Shown: positions 1-5,633 of the stretch, one piece after another | How positions within the stretch are numbered: the stretch's first letter is position 1 | Layout: every line of letters begins with the position of its first letter | From: Thermoplasmata archaeon | GTDB lineage: Archaea > Thermoplasmatota > Thermoplasmata > Thermoplasmatales > Thermoplasmataceae | DNA: 10,966 nt | Direction: 5' to 3' | NCBI GenBank assembly: GCA_021792045.1 | Contig: JAJYVJ010000052.1 | Location: forward strand, 1-10,966 | Notes under the pieces: generated by a model | The model's database searches: none | The model's input: only the letters and a program-made list of their open reading frames with translations | Told to the model about the DNA's origin: nothing | Program-made: the position numbers and the translations under genes

Positions 1-745
1 TGCCTGAGTCCACTGAATTTTCGAGGGAATTTGCGTACGCCCAGTCCTCAAGCTTTGCATATCCCAGGGTCGATAGCCTCTTCTTGATTGAATCCGCATT
101 CTCGCCGATATCAACAGTATCTCTGTCGAGGCTGGTTGCCTTCCACAGCCCTATGATCCTGTTAAGCTCACCAAGTGGATCCCTGTGATCCTCAACCCTG
201 ATGTCGTATACAACATCTGATCCATCTTCGAACGACCTGCTCTCGGAAACAACAAGCAGTGCTGAACTCTGCCGCCCCCTGCTGTCACCACCTTTCTTAT
301 CTGCTGCAAACAGTGCTCTGATTATCCTGTCCTCTATCATGCCCGGCATGTTCATTTCTGAAACCATGGCATCAATGACATCCCTTCCCGCAAGTATGTT
401 TCCCTGCACGGAAAACCCGTTTCCATGGAAATGGCCCGCAAATTCATGGCATTCGCTGCCTGTGAAGGCGAATGTATTTCCTTTTGAATCAACGACTCCC
501 AGCTGCCGCTTTTCCCTGAGCGCGTCCTCCCCCGTAAGGATGTCCACAACCTCCCTGGCGGTATGTTTCTGAAGAAGTTCCAGCCCCTTAGGGCCGTAGG
601 AATAGTTCGCGTATGACTGCGTGGCTATTGCACCTACGCCAGCCTTTGCCCATGGGACAACAGAGCCGACTGAAAGGTACCTGCTTGCGACACCAACACC
701 CCACTCCCTTTTCTCCCTGTCATAAGCTACTACTGAAAATGTCAT
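1..745 (-). CDS. DUF1028 family protein (Ntn-hydrolase-like), 3' end outside window
   Basis: The 248 visible residues read without a stop from ATG at 745 to the left edge, so the C-terminus is missing. Seen: the start MTFSVVAYD, the segment VGSVVPWAKAGVGAIATQ (residues 26-43), FTG with AGH and a GN-LAG block (94-120), and GGDSRGRQSSALLVV (152-166). All of these are typical of DUF1028, a family placed in the Ntn-hydrolase superfamily but without a settled reaction. Residues 215-245 (LGY and LEDW near the end) resemble the C-terminal putative peptidoglycan-binding segment of longer members, so only a few tens of residues are probably missing. By analogy with Ntn hydrolases Thr2 could become the nucleophile after Met removal; this is inference. 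GC-rich codon use differs from the AT-rich island further right, and it is probably a host gene. The start is supported by a TATA box about 25 nt upstream. Confidence 0.88.
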   Translation of the reverse strand, partial: MTFSVVAYDREKREWGVGVASRYLSVGSVVPWAKAGVGAIATQSYANYSYGPKGLELLQKHTAREVVDILTGEDALREKRQLGVVDSKGNTFAFTGSECHEFAGHFHGNGFSVQGNILAGRDVIDAMVSEMNMPGMIEDRIIRALFAADKKGGDSRGRQSSALLVVSESRSFEDGSDVVYDIRVEDHRDPLGELNRIIGLWKATSLDRDTVDIGENADSIKKRLSTLGYAKLEDWAYANSLENSVDSG

Positions 746-766
746 TACCGCTAACCTCAGCCGGAA

Positions 767-774
767 CATATAAA
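767..774 (-). promoter_or_regulatory. TATA box for the DUF1028 gene
   Basis: On the minus strand this reads TTTATATG, centred about 25 nt before the ATG at 745. That spacing puts the transcription start at or next to the start codon, so the mRNA is probably leaderless. No Shine-Dalgarno sequence is seen in between. Confidence 0.55.
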
Positions 775-839
775 CATTTGCAGGAAAACGTGAAAGGGTA
801 AACGCTGATCAAACCTATATTGACCAAGGAAACGCAGAA

Positions 840-851
840 GCCGCCGTTGGG
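840..851 (+). other. possible degenerate attachment site (tRNA-Thr 3'-end-like)
   Basis: GCCGCCGTTGGG here matches the 3' end of the tRNA-Thr gene (GCCGCCGACGGG at 10841-10852 on the same strand) at 10 of 12 positions, with the first seven identical. It lies in the gap between the probable host gene and the integrase promoter, in the orientation expected for the second copy of an attachment core if an element had entered the tRNA 3' end. The match is short and GC-rich, so chance is a real alternative. Confidence 0.3.
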
Positions 852-879
852 CTTTTATCCAATAGTTAGAAGTCACAAA

Positions 880-887
880 CTTATATT
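880..887 (+). promoter_or_regulatory. TATA box for the integrase gene
   Basis: CTTATATT is centred about 25 nt before the ATG at 908, again predicting a leaderless transcript. A second ATG at 898 opens a different frame that stops after 27 codons and does not encode a recognisable protein. Confidence 0.5.
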
Positions 888-907
888 CTAATTTTTCATG
901 ACAATTT

Positions 908-1414
908 ATGCTCAAACAACTCAAGAGGGAGATGGAGAAAGTAGAACATATGCAAGAGGATGTGAAAGAGATGTTTCTTGACTTTTATGATCACTTGATG
1001 AACACCGAGAACCTTGGGGAAAGAAGGATATTATTCCATTTGTTGAAGATAAGGAAAATGGCAGCAGTCAGATGGGTAAAACAGCAGGACTATGAGGCAT
1101 GGACCAAGATCGGTTATCTCATCGCTCTCCGGAAATTCTACCTGTTCACATACAGGACAGAACCATCAGGTGATCTCAGGAAAGCACTATCCGTGAAAAG
1201 GAGCAGGGATAACCGCCTCACAGACAAGGACATGATAACAAGGGAGGAGATGGAAAAACTTATCGAAGCATCAGCGAATCAGAGAGATAAGGCATTGTGG
1301 AGCGTCCTCTACGATTCGGGGATTAGGCATGGAAATCTCATGGACATGGTGATATCAGATATTGAGTTTGACAGATACGGGGCAATTCTGCACGTCCCAA
1401 TTACAGGAAAGTGA
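908..1414 (+). CDS. Tyrosine recombinase/integrase, N-terminal part (split gene)
   Basis: 168 aa. Residues 1-100 form a helical SAM-like core-binding domain with a basic linker. The catalytic domain begins at about 105 (LTDKDMITREEMEKLI) and holds the first catalytic arginine, R140, in LYDSGIRHGNLMDM. The frame ends in TGA right after VPITGK, where family members normally continue through a TGxxR hairpin. The next frame starts inside this stop (GTGA overlap) and continues the fold with RINGNSVAYLREW. Seen: the split. Inferred: a deletion of about 13 or 16 nt removed the hairpin codons and shifted the frame. A two-subunit recombinase made by translational coupling is possible but unlikely, because R140 is separated from the other catalytic residues. 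It probably once moved the element that starts here. Confidence 0.8.
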   Translation: MLKQLKREMEKVEHMQEDVKEMFLDFYDHLMNTENLGERRILFHLLKIRKMAAVRWVKQQDYEAWTKIGYLIALRKFYLFTYRTEPSGDLRKALSVKRSRDNRLTDKDMITREEMEKLIEASANQRDKALWSVLYDSGIRHGNLMDMVISDIEFDRYGAILHVPITGK

Positions 1415-2073
1415 GGATAAACGGCAATTCTGTGGCGTACCTCAGGGAATGGATGAACGTGCACCCCCGGAGGACGGATGAAAAAGCGCCGTTATTTTGC
1501 AGGATAGAGCAGCATACAGGTGAAAAGATGGATTACTCCAACACATATAAGGCACTGAGGCTTACATGCAGGAGGGCAGGGATAAAGAGAAGAATATATC
1601 CCCACCTGTTCAGGCACACAAGGGCAACAATAATAAGCACCGGGCTCAAGGAGATACCTCTGGAGAACCAGATGGGATGGGTCCACGGATCGCAGATGAC
1701 AAGGGTATACATTCATGACAATGACAAGGCCCAGGATATTGCAGTCCTAAAGGCCTATGGAATTCAGATCGACGAGGAAGAGAGCATTAAGGAGAGCGGC
1801 CCTGTAAAGTGCCCAAGGTGCTTTGAGCCAAATGACGGAAAGAATGTGTTCTGCTGGAAATGCGGAACCGTCCTGAGCATTGCCGAGGCAAGGAAGCAAA
1901 AGGAGAAGGAGATGCAGGTCATCGATGGGATGGAGAAAGCTCAGCTTCTGAAAGAAGGGCAGAAAGAGATCATGGAGCAGCTTTCTGAGGAGGAACTGTC
2001 AAAAATACTTCTTGACATGCTAAGAAAACTCAAGGAAGAGGGTCAGCTGAATGAGATAGCCGATAACCTCTAG
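1411..2073 (+). CDS. Tyrosine recombinase/integrase, C-terminal part with zinc ribbon (split gene)
   Basis: 220 aa from the GTG at 1411. Seen: the H-x-x-R box HLFR (H65, R68), then GWVHGSQMTRVY with W90/H92 in the third-histidine region and the nucleophile Y100, which are the remaining tyrosine-recombinase residues. A zinc ribbon follows (C134-P-R-C137 and C148-W-K-C151), then an acidic and basic coiled tail of about 65 residues. Integrases with such a C-terminal zinc ribbon are common in archaeal chromosomes, proviruses and integrated plasmids. Alone this part lacks the first arginine, the core-binding domain and the beta-hairpin lysine region, so it should not recombine DNA. GTG may not be a true start: the frame most likely belonged to one gene of about 390 codons with the piece upstream. 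The gene ends with TAG, so TAG serves as an ordinary stop here. Confidence 0.8.
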   Translation: MRINGNSVAYLREWMNVHPRRTDEKAPLFCRIEQHTGEKMDYSNTYKALRLTCRRAGIKRRIYPHLFRHTRATIISTGLKEIPLENQMGWVHGSQMTRVYIHDNDKAQDIAVLKAYGIQIDEEESIKESGPVKCPRCFEPNDGKNVFCWKCGTVLSIAEARKQKEKEMQVIDGMEKAQLLKEGQKEIMEQLSEEELSKILLDMLRKLKEEGQLNEIADNL

Positions 2074-2391
2074 CAATGCCATATTCTCATTCCGGTGTAC
2101 GAATAGTTCATCGTGAATTTATAATTCCGGGTTGCCGGTGCGAGTTGCCAGAAGTGCCTGGTGAGACATAACGTCACTCCATCTGATTATTGTTTCATTT
2201 TGACATTAGCTCATTTTCTGCCAAAATGGTCAAGTTCCAGGAACCCGCCACAATTTTATGAAAGGGCATACTATGGCCAGACCTTCACGAATAAACATGC
2301 ACATCCATGTTATCTATGTAATAAGGCTTACGCAATATACATATATATAGACAAAAGTCTATATATACTTTCTGGTCATTTTGACATTGAT
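2074..2391 (+). other. Non-coding gap with a 13-nt direct repeat
   Basis: About 318 nt between integrase and the RHH gene. An open frame runs through part of it from 2161 but has no domain-like sequence before the RHH start at 2392, so it is treated as untranslated. It holds TCATTTTGACATT twice (2195-2207 and 2376-2388, 181 nt apart, same strand) and the inverted repeat described separately. No tRNA or recognisable RNA gene was seen in it. Confidence 0.4.
2342..2367 (+). promoter_or_regulatory. Promoter with perfect 11-bp inverted repeat; probable operator of the RHH gene
   Basis: TATATATAGAC at 2342-2352 and its exact reverse complement at 2357-2367 are separated by AAAA. The right arm contains the TATA box (about 2360-2367), centred about 28 nt before the ATG at 2392. 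A dimeric ribbon-helix-helix protein bound here would block TBP, so the likely regulation is autorepression by the product of 2392-2592. The repeat is seen; the binding is inferred from how CopG/MetJ-type proteins act. Confidence 0.6.
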
Positions 2392-2592
2392 ATGATCGCA
2401 TTACGTATGAATGCAGAACAGGAGAAGATAGTGAAAGAGAAAGCTAGCAGGCTAGGTCTATCAATATCAGGATTCGCCCGGCTAGCAATGCTGCAATATG
2501 AACTTGCGGGGCCCGCCGCCAAGCAAAGACCTGCAGCCGCGACCTCGTCGATCTCTCCAGGAGCTGACAAGGATAATATCACAACAAAATGA
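2392..2592 (+). CDS. Ribbon-helix-helix (CopG/MobC-like) DNA-binding protein
   Basis: 66 aa. Seen: a short strand IALRMN, a first helix AEQEKIVKEKASRLG (about 8-22) and a second helix LSISGFARLAMLQYEL (23-38). This is the compact RHH layout of plasmid copy-control and mobilisation-accessory proteins; the tail from 40 to 66 is Ala/Pro-rich and probably disordered. ATG at 2392 is chosen because the TATA box lies about 28 nt upstream and the RHH fold starts immediately; ATG at 2407 would remove the strand. It likely binds the inverted repeat in its own promoter. It heads the plus-strand replication genes, a usual place for a plasmid regulator. The next frame overlaps its 3' end by 95 nt, so the Ala-rich tail might itself come from a frameshift in the GGGGCCCGCCGCC stretch at 2508-2520. 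Confidence 0.65.
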   Translation: MIALRMNAEQEKIVKEKASRLGLSISGFARLAMLQYELAGPAAKQRPAAATSSISPGADKDNITTK

Positions 2593-2725
2593 TAAAGTTC
2601 TTCCGGAAGAACTTTCGTACGGAGATATCAGGAAAGAACTCAGTGAGATTATTGAAGAGATCCTGGATCTGAAGCGTTCTAAGCTTAGGAACGGAAAAAA
2701 TAGAAGGAGGGCAAAAAATGAGTGA
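2498..2725 (+). CDS. Small basic helical protein of unknown function, or frameshifted tail of the RHH gene
   Basis: 75 aa from ATG at 2498. The first third overlaps the RHH gene and is low in complexity. The last half (LSYGDIRKELSEIIEEILDL, then a basic tail rich in Lys and Arg) reads like a real amphipathic helix and DNA-binding tail. It ends at TGA 2723-2725, overlapping the next ATG (2718) by 8 nt, so it is in an operon. No ribosome-binding site was seen before 2498. Two readings are possible: a separate small protein coupled to the next gene, or the true C-terminal tail of the RHH protein displaced by an indel. The second fits the other lesions in this element. No family is recognised. 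Confidence 0.4.
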   Translation: MNLRGPPPSKDLQPRPRRSLQELTRIISQQNDKVLPEELSYGDIRKELSEIIEEILDLKRSKLRNGKNRRRAKNE

Positions 2726-3095
2726 AGAAAGCATCCTTCCTCAGAACAATTCTCCTAGCAATCGCCCATCCAAGGAATTTAACCTCGAAGAATCTATTGA
2801 AAGTCTGCCTGTAGGTTATAAGGACGCTTATTTTGATATTAACGAGATTGAAAATTATCACGTGCCAGGTAGTTATTTCGAGGGACTGAATAATAAGGAA
2901 GTCCTTGAAAAAATTACTGAAAAGGTACTTGAGCTTGACCTTGCACAGGAACATGTTCAAGAGTTCATGGAAAACTCAGACATCTGGAGGTATCTGAGCG
3001 ATAAGCAAAAGTCAGCACTGCAAAGAAAATATCAGAACAACTTAAATCAAAGGTCGAGCGTAATATCTGTTGAAAAAATCTTTCGTCTTTCTTAG
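2718..3095 (+). CDS. N-terminal part of a broken replication helicase, ended by in-frame TAG
   Basis: 125 aa. A clear Shine-Dalgarno sequence (GGAGG, about 2705-2709) lies a few bases before ATG 2718, as expected for an internal operon gene. The first 20 residues look disordered; the rest is acidic and helical, with no motif I recognise. The important point is the end: after EKIFRLS comes TAG (3093-3095), and the same frame continues at once with GLKAYAEYFSGEQTSVIVN and stays open to 3812. This piece and the next are therefore most simply one gene cut by a nonsense codon. It would be the N-terminal domain of the element's replication protein, whose ATPase lies downstream. A separate small gene with a chance open continuation is the alternative. 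Confidence 0.6.
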   Translation: MSEESILPQNNSPSNRPSKEFNLEESIESLPVGYKDAYFDINEIENYHVPGSYFEGLNNKEVLEKITEKVLELDLAQEHVQEFMENSDIWRYLSDKQKSALQRKYQNNLNQRSSVISVEKIFRLS

Positions 3096-3812
3096 GGTCT
3101 CAAAGCATACGCAGAATACTTTTCAGGAGAGCAGACCTCTGTGATTGTTAACAACCTCCAGGGATTCCTCAGGCTTATGACCATAGGTGTGTCCGGAGCC
3201 AAGATTGGGAGATTAACTCTGTATGCCTTTGAAAATTTCTACATGCCTAACTGCGAGGTAAGAATAGCGCTGGAACTCGAAAGGGTGCGGGGCTTGATGC
3301 GTAGAAGGGCTAAGGCGATCTATTCAGAATACGATGCAGCAGTGAGATCAGAAATCGAGAACCTTCGCGAAAGTTTGAAGGAACCCCATCTGCCTAGGCG
3401 AAAGGATATCGAGGTTGAGATCAAAAAGTTGGAGGCCTTTCTGGATTTCCCCGGGCCCTTGGAGATCAGGAATGCTGCCCTTGAAGAGATTGCCAACCGA
3501 TTCCGTGCACGAAACGTAAAGACCCCTCTGGATCTCAACCGCCTGCCCGAGGATGGTATTTTCCGAATTGCACTTCGCGACTGCACAATAGAGGGATACA
3601 GATCATCACAAAGCATGCATGTCAACATTGTACCCTTTAATTCGGAGCATTTTCTGACATTCGCGCTGAATGCACGCTTCTTAAGCGAAGAGGCAGCAGA
3701 ACAGGTCAGGGGATGGTGGGACTTTACAGTCAGGACCATGGGTGTTCAGAGCGCGCGCTTTCTACGAGATGGTCGGATATCTCATGGTGACAAAATACCC
3801 GCTGCCTACTGA
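3096..3812 (+). pseudogene. Middle part of the broken helicase (D5_N-like region)
   Basis: The frame is the same as that of 2718-3095 and is open from the codon after the TAG to TGA at 3810-3812. The first possible internal start is GTG at 3141, which gives 223 aa. Seen: a helical region up to about residue 110 of that protein, with a charged stretch (LRESLKEPHLPRRKDIEVEI), then a segment (about 140-205) like the domain that precedes the ATPase in P4/D5-type primase-helicases. The last ~20 residues do not fit. From about 3750, the second frame carries FYEMVGYLM, which is what should come just before the Walker A strand in this family. The switch lies at the GCGCGC run (about 3752-3759), an obvious slippage site. 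Confidence 0.6.
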
Positions 3813-4155
3813 ACGAAGCATCCTCATAATCATTGGAGACCCAGGCAGCGGCAAGGGCACACACCTGGCGGCCATGCAGGAATTGCTTACGTTTGGCAGC
3901 CTAACACTGTTTGCCAAGGCTGACCCGCATAAGCTGACCGACCCAAAAGAGCACTTCAGCCGGCAGAACCTCCAAAACAAGCTGGCCCTGACCTCCGGGG
4001 ACTTGAAGCATGACAGGCTACACGATTTCTCTGGTGTTAACGATCTGTTCGGTGGCGAATCCCAAGAGATGGAGAAAAAATTCAAAGATCCGACAACGGA
4101 AAAACCAACTTTTAAGGCATTCTGGGCCAGCACACCCGCCTCTGTTCAAGATTGA
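3742..4155 (+). pseudogene. SF3/D5-type helicase ATPase core fragment
   Basis: 137 aa if read from 3742, but that ATG is probably not used. Seen: FYEMVGYLM leading into ILIIIGDPGSGKGT, a Walker A loop (about 32-40) in which Gly then Thr follows the lysine. FGGESQEMEKKFKDPTTEKP (about 100-125) is next, the segment seen as GGD...KFKDP...P in P4/D5 primase-helicases, and then AFWASTPA at the sensor (motif C) position, with Thr where Asn is usual. These proteins are hexameric helicases that open origins of plasmids and viruses. The frame closes at TGA 4153-4155, just where the WRRI segment should follow. WRRILMVLTNPV appears in the next frame instead, so an indel at about 4153-4160 is inferred. 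Confidence 0.75.
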
Positions 4156-4159
4156 CTAG

Positions 4160-4273
4160 GCCGGAGGCGCATGGCGCCGCATTCTGATGGTGCTCACTAA
4201 TCCAGTACCCGACAGTGCTAGGGATAATGAACTGAAGTTAAAGATGCTTGGCATGCTTGATGGATTTTTTTGA
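4160..4273 (+). pseudogene. Helicase fragment between two frameshifts
   Basis: A short frame (AGGAWRRILMVLTNPVPDSA and on to GMLDGFF) that links the ATPase core to the next fragment. WRRI and the following hydrophobic strand are typical after the sensor in D5-type helicases. It ends in TGA made from a run of seven T (4265-4271); an eighth T would join it to LNWLIGLSYLVANRWKF in the next frame. There is no start of its own, so it cannot be a gene. Confidence 0.55.
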
Positions 4274-4524
4274 ACTGGCTCATTGGGCTTTCATACCTTG
4301 TCGCCAACAGGTGGAAGTTCACCAATGAAACACCGGATGCCGAAATAGAGGAAATGTGGGCGTTCTATTCAGACAGCGTGAGGGTATTGGCGCAGAACCT
4401 GGATCCGGAACCAGACACCATAGAAACAAAGGTAACCAAGCCAAGCACACTGGATTTCCGCCAGATGATGTTAATATATAATCTACCCATCCGCCCTTTC
4501 CGCCTGGTGGTTTTACCTCCCTAA
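4270..4524 (+). pseudogene. Helicase fragment after the ATPase core
   Basis: The first part of this frame reads (L)NWLIGLSYLVANRWKFTNET, then EIEEMWAFYSDSVRVLAQNL, matching the helical region after the ATPase of D5/P4-like helicases (an NW-L-GL segment, then a W..FYSDSV-like helix). TTG at 4270 is only a nominal start inside the T run. Family-like sequence stops near MMLIYN (about 4482). Beyond that the frame encodes LPIRPFRLVVLPP, which looks like antisense of coding sequence on the other strand. The winged-helix C-terminus expected next is missing in this orientation. Confidence 0.55.
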
Positions 4525-4687
4525 AATTGTTAGTTTTAAGCTCGTTCAATAACATTGCCATCAGTTTATCAGACAGTAATGATTCTGGTTTTGATATGGA
4601 AAGGCCGTCCAAACAATCTCTAAAGTTTTTACCCAATTCGTTTTTTTCCCATTTAACTCCAAAGGAATCTGATCTTTGATAGTGTCC
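4483..4687 (-). pseudogene. Coding fragment on the minus strand, possibly the inverted 3' end of the helicase gene
   Basis: Read on the minus strand from 4687, a frame without a plausible start gives FGVKWEKNELGKNFRDCLDG, then SLLSDKLMAMLLNELKTNNF and REVKPPGGKGGWVDY. It looks like a winged-helix domain: KNELGKNFR is like the recognition part of D5/P4 helicase C-termini and the Gly/Lys-rich end like a wing. The plus-strand helicase loses similarity at about 4482, exactly where this fragment ends. Inferred: the final ~200 bp of the helicase gene were inverted. Alternatives are a remnant of an unrelated gene, or the distal end of the minus-strand membrane gene in a shifted frame. Confidence 0.35.
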
Positions 4688-4689
4688 TT

Positions 4690-5172
4690 ATTTTTGATGT
4701 CTAATTCTTGCCATAATAGTTCAGATATCGCAAAAACATCTCAATGTCGGATCTATCTATTGAATCACTCACACGGCCTCATCCCTATGTCAACGAGTGA
4801 CAGAATTCTTTTCCCGGCCACTTTATTGTTTTCTTCAGATATTATACTTCTTAGCAAAATATCGCTTGTGCCGCTGTTAAAGCAATCTACAAGGTTGCCG
4901 TCTTTCTCATTTTTATTTTCAAAACTGAAGTAATCAATTTTTACCTTCAAAAACTTGCCTCCTATATTTGTTTCATCCAGAGTTAAAGATTGAGAAACTA
5001 TAAGCGGTGTCAAGACATCAATTGTGAGTTCGATATCGTATTTTAAGGAACAACATCTTCTAGTGTACAAATCGGACATCGCATCGGAATCCATCATGTT
5101 TAGCATATTTTGTGAATATCTTATAATGTTTTGCTTTGTGGTTTTTTCCAGTTCGGATATGGCTATGTTCAA
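4690..5172 (-). pseudogene. Cytoplasmic part of the broken membrane protein
   Basis: Directly after the TAA that closes the membrane gene (5176-5178) the same frame continues: GTA, then TTG at 5172, which gives 135 aa (NIAISELEKTTKQ onward) to TGA at 4765-4767. The sequence is soluble and mixed alpha/beta, without known motifs. Past the TGA, coding-like sequence goes on in another frame (RVSDSIDRSDIE, about 4763-4727) and then back in the original frame from 4740 (DVFAISELLWQELDIKNKDT). Together these look like one tail domain of more than 160 residues, broken by a stop and two compensating frameshifts. TTG could start a separate protein, but it has no ribosome-binding site of its own. The 3' end meets the inverted helicase fragment at about 4690. 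Confidence 0.5.
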
Positions 5173-5175
5173 TAC

Positions 5176-5631
5176 TTACTGATATGTATAATCCACAATG
5201 CTTCCTAATATAGTAATAGAGATTATAGAATTTATTATCGATCCTGAAAGTAAAAACAATAATATTGCTAGGTAAAGGTAATTATAAAAGCCAGAAATTA
5301 TATTAACGAAAGCAAATAACATTATAAGGAAGAAATATATGGCGCTCAATAACATGAACCCAGGAAAATCCTCAAAATGTCCTGCCTTTTTTATAAGGTT
5401 CAGTGCTGGTCTTTCTGGCAGAATAAGAAGTATTGATAATGCAGTTATGAAAAATCCGGCTAGAGTTGCAGAGATTGTTGCAATCAGTTTGATATTTGCT
5501 AAAAGACCATTTGCAATAGAGAAATAAAAATAGTGATCATAATGGTTTATGGCCACTACAAAAAGAATGGCAATAAAAGAAGATATGGCGAAAGAAACCT
5601 TGGCTTCTATTGTCGTGATGGCATGAAACAT
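5176..5631 (-). CDS. Four-helix membrane protein, likely truncated by a stop codon
   Basis: 151 aa. Hydrophobic stretches at about 12-28, 48-71, 91-113 and 117-142 suggest four membrane helices, with a short charged loop (LPERPALNLIKKAGHFEDFP, 71-90) between helices 2 and 3. There is no signal peptide. Only 2 nt separate its ATG from the stop of the 328-aa gene, so the two are co-transcribed and probably act together. The frame continues beyond TAA 5176-5178 into 4765-5172. A four-helix anchor with a cytoplasmic domain is therefore the likely original form, and the present protein is the anchor only. A soluble protein paired with a small membrane protein is a common plan of abortive-infection systems, where the membrane part harms the cell; this role is inferred from layout only. 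The family is not recognised. Confidence 0.65.
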   Translation of the reverse strand: MFHAITTIEAKVSFAISSFIAILFVVAINHYDHYFYFSIANGLLANIKLIATISATLAGFFITALSILLILPERPALNLIKKAGHFEDFPGFMLLSAIYFFLIMLFAFVNIISGFYNYLYLAILLFLLSGSIINSIISITILGSIVDYTYQ

Positions 5632-5633
5632 TG

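Noticed and set aside
201..572. Plus-strand open frame of 123 codons
   Set aside because: It lies wholly antisense to the DUF1028 gene, whose conserved motifs are clear; composition is Ser/Pro/Thr-rich without domain character.
2161..2391. N-terminal extension of the RHH gene to GTG 2161
   Set aside because: The extra 77 codons show no protein-like pattern and would run through the TATA box and palindrome; ATG 2392 fits the RHH fold start and promoter spacing.
3093..3095. Pyrrolysine or other recoding at TAG
   Set aside because: TAG is also the normal stop of the integrase C-terminal frame, and the same helicase gene has several frameshifts, so plain decay is simpler. Kept only as a check.
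3320..4133. Two long minus-strand open frames (3320-3739 and 3762-4133)
   Set aside because: They are antisense to the helicase pieces that carry recognisable motifs; no promoter or ribosome-binding site is seen.
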